Positions 20,701-29,215 of a stretch of 29,215 nucleotides of DNA are shown here, in pieces. Location: the NCBI RefSeq assembly GCF_000485595.1, contig NW_014577363.1, positions 199,006 to 228,220 on the forward strand. The letters run 5' to 3'. Made by a program: the position numbers and the translations under genes. Every line of letters starts with the position of its first letter. The stretch's first letter is position 1. Origin of the DNA: Priapulus caudatus (lineage: Eukaryota > Priapulida > Priapulimorpha > Priapulimorphida > Priapulidae). The notes under the pieces are model-generated. The model made no database searches. It worked only from the letters and a program-made list of their open reading frames with translations, and was not told where the DNA came from.

Positions 20701-23700
20701 TATAGCACTAGGTAATAAATTCACTGTATCACGCTCAGTGTTTGCCACTGAGCAGAAAAAGCTGTAGGCCTGCAGGGCCTATAGCTCCTAAAAGCTGCAG
20801 GCCCGCCAGCGAAGCTGTAGGCCCGCCAATTTTGGAGCAAATTACAGTAATAAAACAGCATATCATGTTCTTCCTTGTGTTTATTAGTCATTATCAATGT
20901 CCATAATCATAATCCCTCTGTGTTTCCTTCCTCTCGTCGGATGACTGTTTATGCTTCTTTGTCGGGGGCTCACAATAAGGAAACGCCACATCGTTGTTAT
21001 ATGTAGCTCCTTGGTAACTACGACTCTCCACGTTGACAGCAGAGAGACAGACTGGTAGTCTGGTACACATCGGGGACTTCTATGGGGGTCTGGGGGCCAG
21101 AACGTTTTTGAAAATTATAAGCTCTGAGATGCAATCTAGAGCCATTTCAGGGTACTCCAATACATTACAACTAGCAACACTTTTTGGTGGAAAAGGAAAA
21201 AATTATGTAAAATTTTGATGGGCACTGGGGAATTCCGTCTGTGTTGAGTGTGTCAAAAGTAAATGTATTTTGTAGACATACAAGCTCTTACGTAGGAAAG
21301 CTTTTATTTAGCTACACCCTGTATAAAATGTATATAGTTTTTCCAAACGTTAAAAACAATATGACACGGTTAAACCTGAGTGGTGCGACAAGGCTCGTAC
21401 TGCTGTGTTGCATGACCTATGCTAAGTATAGCCGCCATCACGCGTGCTTCTGCCGCAGCTACAGTGACTTAATGACATGTTGTGTTAAACTTGAGACACT
21501 TATTATTATTTACTGTCACTAATTCAACATGATATACTTACGCTAAATCTTCTTTAATATTATTTTAAAACAGTATACGTGATACGTTTGTCAATAATAC
21601 CGCAGTGATACTTTATTTGTTTTACATCCAAACGTGAAATGCGCGGGGGATGTGAGATTATCACAACCTCGCGCACTACCGCCCGTGAACAGTGAGCGTG
21701 CCTCCGACGTGCCGTAACTAAACCGCCTGAGGCGCCTGCTTCGCCGAGCACGAACGCCCCTCGCCTCGCGCTCGCATCCGCCTCCCCCCGCCCTAGCTCT
21801 CGACCCTTCTTGACGAAGCTCCCCGCGCAGACGGCGACGCGTTCGAGCCCGGCAAGCTTTGCAAACAGCCCTGAGGCGTGTTAGCGAGAGCAGAGCGGAG
21901 CCAACCTATCGATGCGAACGCGATCGTGAACGCACACGTGAGGCCTCCTGAACGACACACGACGCTGCCTGTGAATGACACACGAGCGCTCCGCGGGTTG
22001 ATCAAAGATGGCGGGCCCCCCATCGGAGCGGGTTACTCGCAGCAATTTGTAATGCGCAAGCAGATACAAGCTACTCTTAAACCCGACATTGAAGACCGCG
22101 ACGGAAAGTGACTCGCATCACCCCAATTGAATTAGAATATGAATGACTGAAAAGTGAATAAGTTGAATAGCGCATTAGCAAATTGACGTCAGAATGTTAG
22201 ATTCGCATATCCGGCTCACCCACCAGAATTTTTCGGCGCGCCATCCCTTGTAAAGCTCTCACGCCGACCCCACTGAGCGACACAGCTTTTTCAACTGCGC
22301 GCCAACCTGACGCTCGCTCGCACCCGTGGGCGTTCGCCCCTCGCCGCGCAGCCCTGTCGTTCAGCCCAAGGGCGAGCCGCCCCCGCGCCGCCTCCACCCG
22401 AGCGAGCGGCCCTCCGCAGCGAGCGTTGGTCTCCTGACAGGCCTCTGTTAGCGTCAGTGCGGCGAGTTGTCTAGCAGCATGGGCGCGAAAAATCTGGCGA
22501 ATGCCGCAATGGCTACATTTCCTGACGTCAATTCTTGGGGCAATCTATTTCAACTTTCTATTTTCACGTTTTCATCGTCATTCATTTCCCTTCTAAAATT
22601 CAATTATGTATTGCAATTTCGTCTGCTAATATCGTTTAACAGTACTTTGTTGCTTCGCGATTAAATTGCTGAGTCCCCCCCTTCCCCGCATGGGGGCGGC
22701 CCCGCATCGCTTATGATCGAGCGAGCGACAAGCGAGCGCACCAGCGAGCGTCGTCGTGTGCGTTAGGAAGGCGCTGCGTTGTTTCATGCGAGCGTTCGTC
22801 TCGAGCGCCTCGCTCTCGGCTGAACACGCTCTGGCAACACCAATGTAAAAGGTTCGCTACGACTGGCACAAAGTAAGGTCCAGCCTTTTTATTCGATTTT
22901 GTGGTATGCAACGTGGTATCGAGGGATTCAGGAACTGTGACTAATGGTGGTCCGAAATCCACGCGAACGGTGCGCGCGGATCTCTTTTGAATGCCAACTA
23001 AAGTTGATTGCAGTGGGCGAACGCATTGTTTACATGTATGTCACGGTTTATCACGGATTAGTTTTCAAATAAATACGCCTGGAAGTTAATATGCATGAAC
23101 AGATTTCTACAGGTAACAGTTTCTCAGTGTTTCGAATTTTCGGTGATCAAATAGCTGTAGGATCAGCGGGCCTGTTTGATCAAGAAGCTGTAGGCCCGGC
23201 ATCGAAACTGCCGGCGGCGGGCCGACGGGCCGACGTGAATTTCGAACACTGTATCACGCTAGTCAATAGACATATTACAACACGATATAATGGGAAAACC
23301 CGTGGTACACGGTTAACAGGCAAACATTAATCATGTTGGCTAGGCTTAGCGAGTGCCACTTGGTGCTTACCCTTTCTAGGTCTTGTCGTACGTAAATGAG
23401 CATCTTGAGACGTTCACATAAGCTGTCTTCTTCCTGCTTCAGAAGCAGGTCTTCCTCATACTTCTTCGGCGTTAGCAAGGGTCGGGTGAATTCGCTCTGA
23501 AATGGGAAGATAGATATGTGCCACCTCTAGATATAATCTCCCATACAATGCAATATAGTACGGTATATATAATTACACAAAATGATACCAGAACCTAAAT
23601 ACTATACAGTAGGTACAATGGGTGGGTAGGTAGGAATTTAATACACACAATTAAATAGTCATAAGCACACACGGATGCATGCACTCAAACACACTTTTGA

Positions 23701-25368
23701 TAGTGACGATTATTAAGTTTCAAAGCAAGCACAAGTTTGATCCTGAATGGTCTGGCGGGGTAAACAGCAAACAGATATTTTTCGTGGGTGGTCCTACAAA
23801 CCGTTCTCTTCAGCTTCCAGTACTGACAGATGAGATCCACGTCAGCATCGTCCGCCTGCAAGTTGCTAGCGATTGATCGAATGCTCGTGTTCTTGTAGAA
23901 TTCCTGCTGCACACGGTAGATCCTGCACAGATACAAACTTTACAGGTTTAACAGAATAATTTGTACATACACAAACTTTAACGTAGTTTTGCACAAACAC
24001 TATGCGGCAATACCACAGCATAAACAGTACACCCTCCATGTAACTACACCGGAGAATTACTACGGACAATGCAGCCACTATACTAGATTAGATCTGTGTA
24101 TAGCTAGCACACCTAGCGTTGCGTTCGTTAGCAGTCTCCTTCTTCGTCGGCGACCGCTTGGCTGAGTCTTGTTTCTTCCTCGGCGTGATGACGTGACGTG
24201 CGCAGTATCCCTAAAATCATCACAATGTCAGTTGCATCCCTCGAACACGATAGAGGACATCATATATTCACACGCACACGCAAGCACGCACACGCAAGCA
24301 CGCACACACACACGTACAAAACATATATAACTAGAGCACTCGGAGAGCATAGACCTCCGCCAAGGCAGCTGAATTCTCTCAATGTGAAATTTTTTATTAA
24401 TTAATTAATTAATTAAGTGGAAAAATTAATTAAATGTGATCGGTAGTAGTGCACGAGCGTGCAGGTGGGGAGGACTGGTGGTTGCCGCTTACCGTCTGTG
24501 TTTGTAGAGTCTACAGCCCAGCCGCACCTAGGCGGAAGTTGACACTGAAACGTCATGGTAAACACACCACACAAACCAACACTCCAATGGCACGCCGGTG
24601 AAAACATAACCTGCGCCACGCCCCTGGCGGAGGTAACAAACACGTATATCATTTGAAACGTTACATTTGTTTAGGTGCCCAAGATATTTAACAATGGTTG
24701 TGCTCGTGACGGATAAACTATAGAAATCAAGCTGTAGTAACACACATTGCAGATACAGCAATTAGCAAGAAAGCACTGGCAAGCGGAGCAAGATAGTATT
24801 CTGGTTGTTTGAACACGTGAAATCCACAGTTACTTATATTACCAGTAAGTTGATCCTTGCTCTCCCGGTTCATCGGATAGTTTCTGCTCCATACGTAGAT
24901 TAGCAGTGAAGCCACATGTTACGTGGAATGCCTTCTTACATGACTTTACCTGTGATGCATAAATAACGCCAATATACTCCAAGGCATCACTAAGATACAC
25001 ACACCCTAAAAGATCTTAGCCTTCAGTTGGTAATATCCTTAGCCAGACAATTCTGCCAGACAATAGGGCCAAGACCCTGCTTCACTCTCACTCTCCCTGT
25101 CTCTCTCTCTCCAATCTCTCTCTCTCTCAGTCTCTCTCTCTCATCTCCTCTCTCTCTCGTCTCCTCTTTTCTCTCATCCCTCCTCCCTCCCATACTTTCT
25201 TTCTCTCTCTCTGTCTTCTCTCAGCTCTCTCACGTAAGTCTTCTATTTAACATCAATTCCCATTTATCAACTGATCACTTATTTTTTAATTCTTGTTCTT
25301 ACCCCTTCCGTCTCTTCTTCTCGTACGAACTTATATAGTAATCATATATATATATAAATATATATATA

Positions 25369-25408
<40 letters not shown>

Positions 25409-28400
25409 GATTATATATATATATTATATATATATGTGTGATTGTGGATCCTCACCGTGCACTGTATACATGCTCCAACCTTTTCCTGGCACACACAGCA
25501 CACGAGGTCCCAGCGACTCGCCGGTATAGCGGCGATGTCCGTGATCGGCTCCATCAGCTCCGGCGAGCCGATGCGCACCTCCGGAATCCAGAGCGCACAG
25601 CTGACATGAGCCCACTTAGTACCGCTCCTGCATGAAAGACATCAGCAGTCATAGCATTAGTTTACGTTATTAACTGAATCGCTGCTGAACACTCGATGAA
25701 GGTAGTAAGACGCTGAGTATGAAATCTCGATGGGGGCACTCCACGACCACATGCAGCCAGGCACAACCACTTTAAATCATAAACTATACTACTATTTATA
25801 CTAGTATATGCCAAGCTCCCCGGCAAACTGCAAGAACCAATCACAAACTTCCACAGGCTAGCTTGGACACTAAAAAATCGCTGAACATAGAACACGAATG
25901 TTCGGTAAACTTCTGGTATGCGACAACATCGCTGACGACTCATCATTTGCAAGTCAGGTCAAGCCAGACCGCAACGACGAAGACTCACTTTGTGGGTTTC
26001 ATTGCTCCGCCGCGCTGAGGACAGAACATGCACTGCGGACGGATGCCGAGAGCACAGCACCGGCACAACCAGTCTCCTGGTGGGATCACCTGGATTCCGT
26101 AGCAAGCCTGCATTCAAAGCATGGATAACCAGTGTCAGATATAGTACAGCACATTACGGTTCAGCACTGTACAGTATGATTCAGTACAGCACTGTACAGT
26201 ATGATTCAGTACAGCTCAGTAAAGCACTGTACAGTACGATTCAGTACAGCACTGTACAGTACGATTCAGCACAGCACTGTACAGTACGATTCAGTACAGC
26301 ACTGTACAGTACGATTCAGCACAGCACTGTACAGTACGATTCAGTACAGCACTGTACAGTACGATTCAGCACAGCACTGTACAGTACGATTCAGTACAGC
26401 ACTGTACAGTACGATTCAGTACAGCACTGTACAGTACGATTCAGTACAGCACTGTACAGTACGATTCAGTACAGCACTGTACAGAGGTGAGATTATGGTC
26501 AGCAACTCCCTGTTTACCGTCTGAATCACGTATTGCAATTATTTGTAACATAGAAATCAAACATGATAGTTACATGAAGCATGACGCAAACATTTTTAAC
26601 ACAATTGAAACACAAGTCCCGACTGGTGCCCAAACAGATCGGATGCACCCCTTTTCAAATCATAACCGTGTTTAGTTGTTCTAAGCGAGTGCAGGCTTTG
26701 GCTCACCTGATGCACAGCAATGTCACATCCATCGCAGAATACCATCTCATTGCCTTCCTCATAGTCGGGCTGTCATAGAGAAGAATCAACGTCAATCATT
26801 GAGGTAGCACAGGCACCTCCATCACTGACATAATATAAAATTATCAACCTAACACTGAACGTCACACAAATCTATTCCACGTACTAAACAATGAATGACA
26901 AATTTCTCTTTCTTTAGCACGTATGTGAAGAAGCTAAAGTTAAGCTACAACAAAAAGAGTAAACCTTTGTGAGAGCAAGCATGTAAGAGGCAGCAACAAT
27001 AGAATACTTACTGATCGGCAGACAGTACATATAGTGTCATCATCGTATTCAATTCCAAGGCCTTCCTCATATCGCATCGCCCTCTCTAAGCTCATGTGTG
27101 ACTGAAAATATACATCAAATACATCGATTCAGAACAGATTACCTTACAAAAAAATTCTTAGCTTGACTATGAATATCATTTGCATGCCAGTGTTTGTTCT
27201 GCATACAACCAATTCCACTCACTGGGGTCAGTTTCGACTTTCCGTGCTGTTAACTTTAAAAAATTCACCGAGCTGCCCTCTACTAGCCGGATTAATCATT
27301 ATATATACATATATGATATATAGGTCCAGCTAAACAAATACTTCACAAGTGCAATATTCCCATACTACAATACTTATTGCGTTTTGTAAAGAAACTCCTG
27401 GAGACATAATCTTAGTATAAATATTACCATCTCTACACACCTAACAGCAACAGCAACTAATAACAATAATCTGCATTACTGGGCTTTTCATCCTTTGGGC
27501 TTCTCATGTAGTGTCACACACTGTGCTGTCACCTACTAATCATATCAATCATTACCGCACATCTTCTCACCTGCACTTCAAGTTCTTCTATTATTTGTTC
27601 CATCGGTGCCTCAACAATAGGGTTACCACCTAGAAAAAATTACAAGAAAGAAATGAGTTAAATTGTGTATGATTTACTTACGATAAAACACGAGGTTTTC
27701 ACTTTGTGTTAATGTGAGCATCTTGACTTTCATTTTCAACCATAATTACTAATACTATTTATGCACGATATCAGCAACTAATGTAGAAATTGTTTGACCA
27801 GAACATACCCCTTTGTTACTTTATGCCAAAAAATACCATCGCTGCGACATTTCCACTATAACTACTACACGTTATCACCAACAAACGTACAGATTTATAA
27901 ACCAGGAAAATCTACCACGCGACAATGGCCAACAATAACCCACGCTCTCGGAGTCACATCACACTCTCACACATTTCGCCCACAATTACTCCCTCACACA
28001 ACATCACACTCGCTAGTCCAACCAGGGGACGCTCACCGCTGGCTCTGCGATCGTCGTTGACGCGGTCGAGCCAGAAGAGATCGATGTCATCGAGATCGTA
28101 GCGACACGTGCGTTCCGCGCGCTCGTCCAGCGTGTGAGAGACGTGCGTGCCGCCGCCATAGGTCGCCGCGTCGTCGTCGCCGCCATTTGCAGCGCGCAGA
28201 AGCTTCTTTGGTAGCCGGAAGTCGCACCGCTGTGTCAGTGCTGTCGTCACGAGCCTGCGGGAACACGAGCACGGTGAGCAACGACGCGAGCACGAGGGGG
28301 GTGAGCAACGACGCGAGCACGAGGGGGGTGAGCAACGACGCGAGATAGCAGAGGTACACGTTAGCGATGCTGACGCCGAGGACGAGGTGGTATTGACAGA

Positions 28401-28816
28401 AATGTGAATAATTCTCTGCATTAATTGTTAATTAAAAATTACTAAACTAAATTATCTGAATTGTCTGCGGCTGGAAAATTTTCCCATTGACACAATGACA
28501 GCTGACAGTGCTGATCGATGTTTTTACATGCAGCCAAAAAAAATACCGACGTCAGACAAACATGTGCTCCGATAATGCAAACGACACATCACAAACTGAC
28601 ATCAAACGATCCACTAGCTAAGAGGAAACACGAGAACATGGCAGGAGAGCGGCTCCACCTGGCAGCGGGTTGCGGTAGCTCGTCTGGATTGACTGGAATC
28701 TGCACGCCGCGTTCCCATTCCTGCCGCCAGGAGTCGCTGATCATCAGATAGCTGTGCGGCGGCAGCTGCTCGCTGTCACCGAGCTTCATCGCGCTGATCA
28801 GGTCCTTACGGAAGAG
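17304..28816 (-). CDS. JADE: JADE-family PHD-finger protein (HBO1 acetyltransferase scaffold), 5'-incomplete
   Basis: Exons on the minus strand are 28659-28816, 28037-28254, 27571-27629, 27012-27101, 26707-26769, 25989-26107, 25456-25627, 24843-24949, 24113-24210, 23802-23922, 23371-23496 and 19773 down to a stop at 17734 (or 17304, see the tail entry). The EPL1-like region reads [20 protein letters not shown] and [20 protein letters not shown], then [13 protein letters not shown]. The PHD finger is CTVCRS...[17 protein letters not shown] then [18 protein letters not shown] (C4HC3 complete). The extended PHD follows: [72 protein letters not shown] motif and [25 protein letters not shown] complete the JADE signature. 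The first exon, with the start, was not found. The ortholog of JADE1/2/3 and fly rhinoceros, it guides histone H4/H3 acetylation by HBO1 in the nucleus. Confidence 0.94.
17734..19773 (-). CDS. JADE last exon: long, GC-rich, low-complexity C-terminal region
   Basis: About 680 codons continue in frame from the acceptor at 19774 ([20 protein letters not shown]). After the conserved first 70 residues the sequence is rich in Arg, Ala, Gly, Ser, Thr and Asp, with basic clusters ([21 protein letters not shown]) that could serve as nuclear localisation signals. No folded domain is recognised. Base composition is much more GC- and CpG-rich than the surrounding introns, which opens many spurious frames on both strands. 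A disordered, basic C-terminus is expected for JADE and rhinoceros proteins, though this one is longer than human JADE1-3. Confidence 0.8.
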   Translation of the reverse strand: MRNLCYMVERREKLKRNWYRMREDVFLMQQGALTRFNRLSEFTIKLLVAASHDRSIYDRALLVGRGAPTSYKSWQHTCGRKPGAAGTTKTPGRRGRPRTASPQLCRRPIKPEELPPSDNASSTETPRVDDLETGRSVDETPGVGDAQRSCDDAEPHPARNGAKRRTSFTKGRRRKYQRRARRRVQSADDASVDVDAVRSDLAPSEPPGAGEHVIRESRSTRSLINFQRNNPDQSVDESPSKTAVRANNKRFHAADFDEEAVSRLGVGVRELDAASRSSDGDTRCGPGDFALDTVEHDHGSRQRALPSRHSRRGLPEMRNEPTTTVAVRGCRANTLAAARARYCCVPPGGAVPGPAGGAHLRASSTNQRKQRGILDEGRGDSTSACTSTDGQRLPAEDAAPSVVVMATKRLVGRPSRRHLIARPVSVDAQPRRRRGCNDQLVPRAKRRRLDGNANPAVVTRGSTGRLKEEAAAGGGGSRPNMVATLKKTTGKSRRDAEQKTSPRQTAPPGELVNHARVLATASVRRSPRIHLVSVDVRDAGALNGPTPHVRRLFLDDTSKRRDLGKRDSTVIAAGGGNPSTRRAYSLRAGVSQSGSGAAGTSYDAATAERGSVHGGKDGRTSSSRDTQLTDSPATTDEQEESPPDATREEAAGEQAPPGGGTPSAAAHGGEGGARQDDDR
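19784..20339. repeat. 92 bp minisatellite next to the JADE last-exon acceptor
   Basis: Units start at 19784, 19876, 19968, 20060, 20152 and about 20241 (period 92, one unit of 89). Degenerate copies continue to about 20720. Each unit has CTCGTTAGCGAG, able to form a short hairpin, and TGTCACGTGTCAC, a palindrome around a CACGTG E-box. The array begins only about 10 bp from the intron 3' splice site, so it replaces most of the normal branch-point region on the minus strand. Confidence 0.95.
22115..22615. repeat. Imperfect inverted repeat inside the 2.5 kb element
   Basis: A left arm near 22115-22250 and a right arm near 22477-22615 are diverged reverse complements of about 130 bp. They share TGACGTCAATT, ATTCAACTT, TCATTCAT, TCAATT and GGCGCG-AAAAAT-CTGG. 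The 230 bp between them is GC- and CpG-rich. It looks like a fold-back element nested in the larger insertion. Confidence 0.65.
23125..23251. mobile_element. Short TIR element at the right end of the 2.5 kb insertion
   Basis: CAGTGTTTCGAATTTTCGG at 23125 faces GAATTTCGAACACTG ending at 23251, so these 127 bp alone have hAT-like inverted ends. It may be a nested MITE, or the parent's own subterminal inverted repeat. No separate flanking duplication was found. Confidence 0.5.
24266..24322. repeat. CA-rich microsatellite
   Basis: Short CACACG/CAAGCACGCACACG repeats in a JADE intron, just upstream on the minus strand of the exon at 24113-24210. Confidence 0.8.
25075..25240. repeat. CT microsatellite
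   Basis: Nearly continuous (CT)n with CTCC and CTTT variants in a JADE intron. On the coding (minus) strand this is a GA-rich run. Confidence 0.95.
25340..25436. repeat. AT microsatellite
   Basis: (AT)n of nearly 100 bp with few interruptions, ending 20 bp before the exon at 25456-25627. Such tracts are self-complementary and prone to length errors. Confidence 0.95.
26163..26484. repeat. 25 bp tandem array in a JADE intron
   Basis: About 12-13 units of CAGYACAGCACTGTACAGTACGATT, nearly identical, with one disruption near 26208-26222. Units with CAGTACAG and CAGCACAG alternate in the middle and then become uniform. Each has the palindrome ACTGTACAGT. The long open frames over the array are translations of the repeat only. 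Confidence 0.97.
28274..28344. repeat. 27 bp triplicate next to a JADE splice acceptor
   Basis: Three copies of GTGAGCAACGACGCGAGCAC plus GAGGGGG start at 28274, 28301 and 28328; the third is partial. On the minus strand they lie 20-90 bp upstream of the exon at 28037-28254 and supply its pyrimidine-rich tract (GCTCACCCCCC). Confidence 0.9.
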
Positions 28817-29063
28817 CTGCAGAAACAAACGCAAGCACATGCTGTGCACTCGTGCTGCATCGATCGTTTCGGGACCTGAAACTCGCGTTTTCTTTATCAT
28901 CGGGGACAGTACTCCATTGCTTAGAGGGAGGGTAGAGACAGACACAGACATTACAAACTGTCACCAGGGCCGCCTTCGGCTGTGATACCTCGGTTCCGAC
29001 CAGACGACTAGCGGGCATCCATCACAGCCGAATGGGATTAGTACCGACTGTAGTTTATTCAAA
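28817..29063. other. Upstream side of the first JADE exon seen
   Basis: The acceptor of the 28659-28816 exon (TTTCTGCAG) ends here, so this is JADE intron sequence. No upstream JADE exon was recognised. Perfect 12 bp inverted arms TTCGGCTGTGAT (28975-28986) and ATCACAGCCGAA (29021-29032) face each other over 34 bp. Confidence 0.5.
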
Positions 29064-29215
29064 ATGTCGGCGCCCATACAGAATCGCGCTTCAGCTTGTT
29101 TTTATGAGTTTTTGAGTATGATTATGGACGATGATGAACAAATTCTTCTCAGACAGCTTAATCTGATGATGTCCACTCAAGCATTAGGTGTAGTGGACAA
29201 ATTTCCAGTTCAACT
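29064..29215 (+). CDS. Open frame cut by the window end, unknown product
   Basis: An ATG at 29064 (AAAATG context) opens 50 codons to the edge: MSAPIQNRASACFYEF, then MIMDDDEQILLRQLNLMM. It is acidic and Leu/Met-rich with no domain I recognise. Its position in sequence that should be a JADE intron suggests either a transposon-derived gene or a chance frame. Confidence 0.3.
   Translation, partial: MSAPIQNRASACFYEFLSMIMDDDEQILLRQLNLMMSTQALGVVDKFPVQ

Larger units (their letters stand above)
20736..23251. mobile_element. 2.5 kb non-autonomous DNA element (hAT-like) inserted in the minisatellite
   Basis: The left end CAGTGTTTGCCACTGAGCAG and the right end (complement CAGTGTTCGAAATTCACG) share CAGTGTT. 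Both sides carry TATCACGCT (20727-20735 and 23252-23260), and outside them minisatellite-like sequence (AATAGACATATTA) resumes. This is good evidence for one insertion event with an 8-9 bp target duplication, as in hAT. AGCTGYAGG motifs lie near both ends (20760, 20793, 20813, 23153, 23186), mostly extended to GCCCG. The inside holds CpG-rich blocks and an inverted repeat but no recognised transposase. Confidence 0.65.

Noticed and set aside
25990-26524. 166- and 107-codon repetitive frames
   Set aside because: Translations of the 25 bp tandem repeat; the true coding part there is the minus-strand PHD exon 25989-26107.

Overview
This is a 29.2 kb piece of an animal nuclear genome. Four conserved eukaryotic genes with GT-AG introns can be read exon by exon: ATG12 (+), a lysosomal-type alpha-L-fucosidase (-), BCAS2/SPF27 (+) and a JADE-family PHD protein (-). 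The BCAS2 intron contains a run of N (an assembly gap). Microsatellites, minisatellites and non-autonomous DNA transposons crowd the introns, as is common in marine invertebrates. I cannot name the phylum. No prokaryotic, viral, CRISPR or operon-type system was found.

Layout. 1-1490 is GA-rich sequence with no recognisable gene. 1491-4160 is ATG12 in four exons (predicted 140 aa), with a TIR-bounded microsatellite element and a near-perfect hairpin in intron 1 and a complete hAT-type MITE in intron 3. 4161-6366 is intergenic, with a second hAT-like MITE. 6367-11093 (-) is the fucosidase in eight exons (462 aa), with a TTAA-flanked Kolobok-like MITE in intron 1 and a 245 bp element carrying a (TTAGGG)n tract in intron 3. 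11094-11728 is a compact divergent promoter shared with BCAS2. 11729-14898 (+) is BCAS2 in seven exons (216 aa), with a 294 bp-arm palindrome around the assembly gap and a second fold-back element in intron 1. 14899-17303 is the BCAS2 3' region plus degraded repeats. 17304-28816 (-) is JADE, 5'-incomplete in this reading, with EPL1-like, PHD and extended-PHD segments and an unusually long, GC-rich last exon. Its introns hold a 92 bp minisatellite interrupted by a 2.5 kb insertion, a 25 bp tandem array and long microsatellites. An ORF starting at 29064 (+) runs off the right end.

The genes do not form a pathway unit. ATG12 (autophagy conjugation) and fucosidase (lysosomal glycan degradation) are thematically related, and the fucosidase/BCAS2 promoter has a CLEAR-like E-box, but a functional link is only inference. 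The most unusual material is in the repeats: a possible element family carrying telomere-like repeats, a long palindrome at an assembly gap, and a transposon whose insertion into a minisatellite can be read from its target duplication. The JADE gene also has two unresolved points: a reading-phase mismatch at one exon junction and an alternative C-terminal reading frame.
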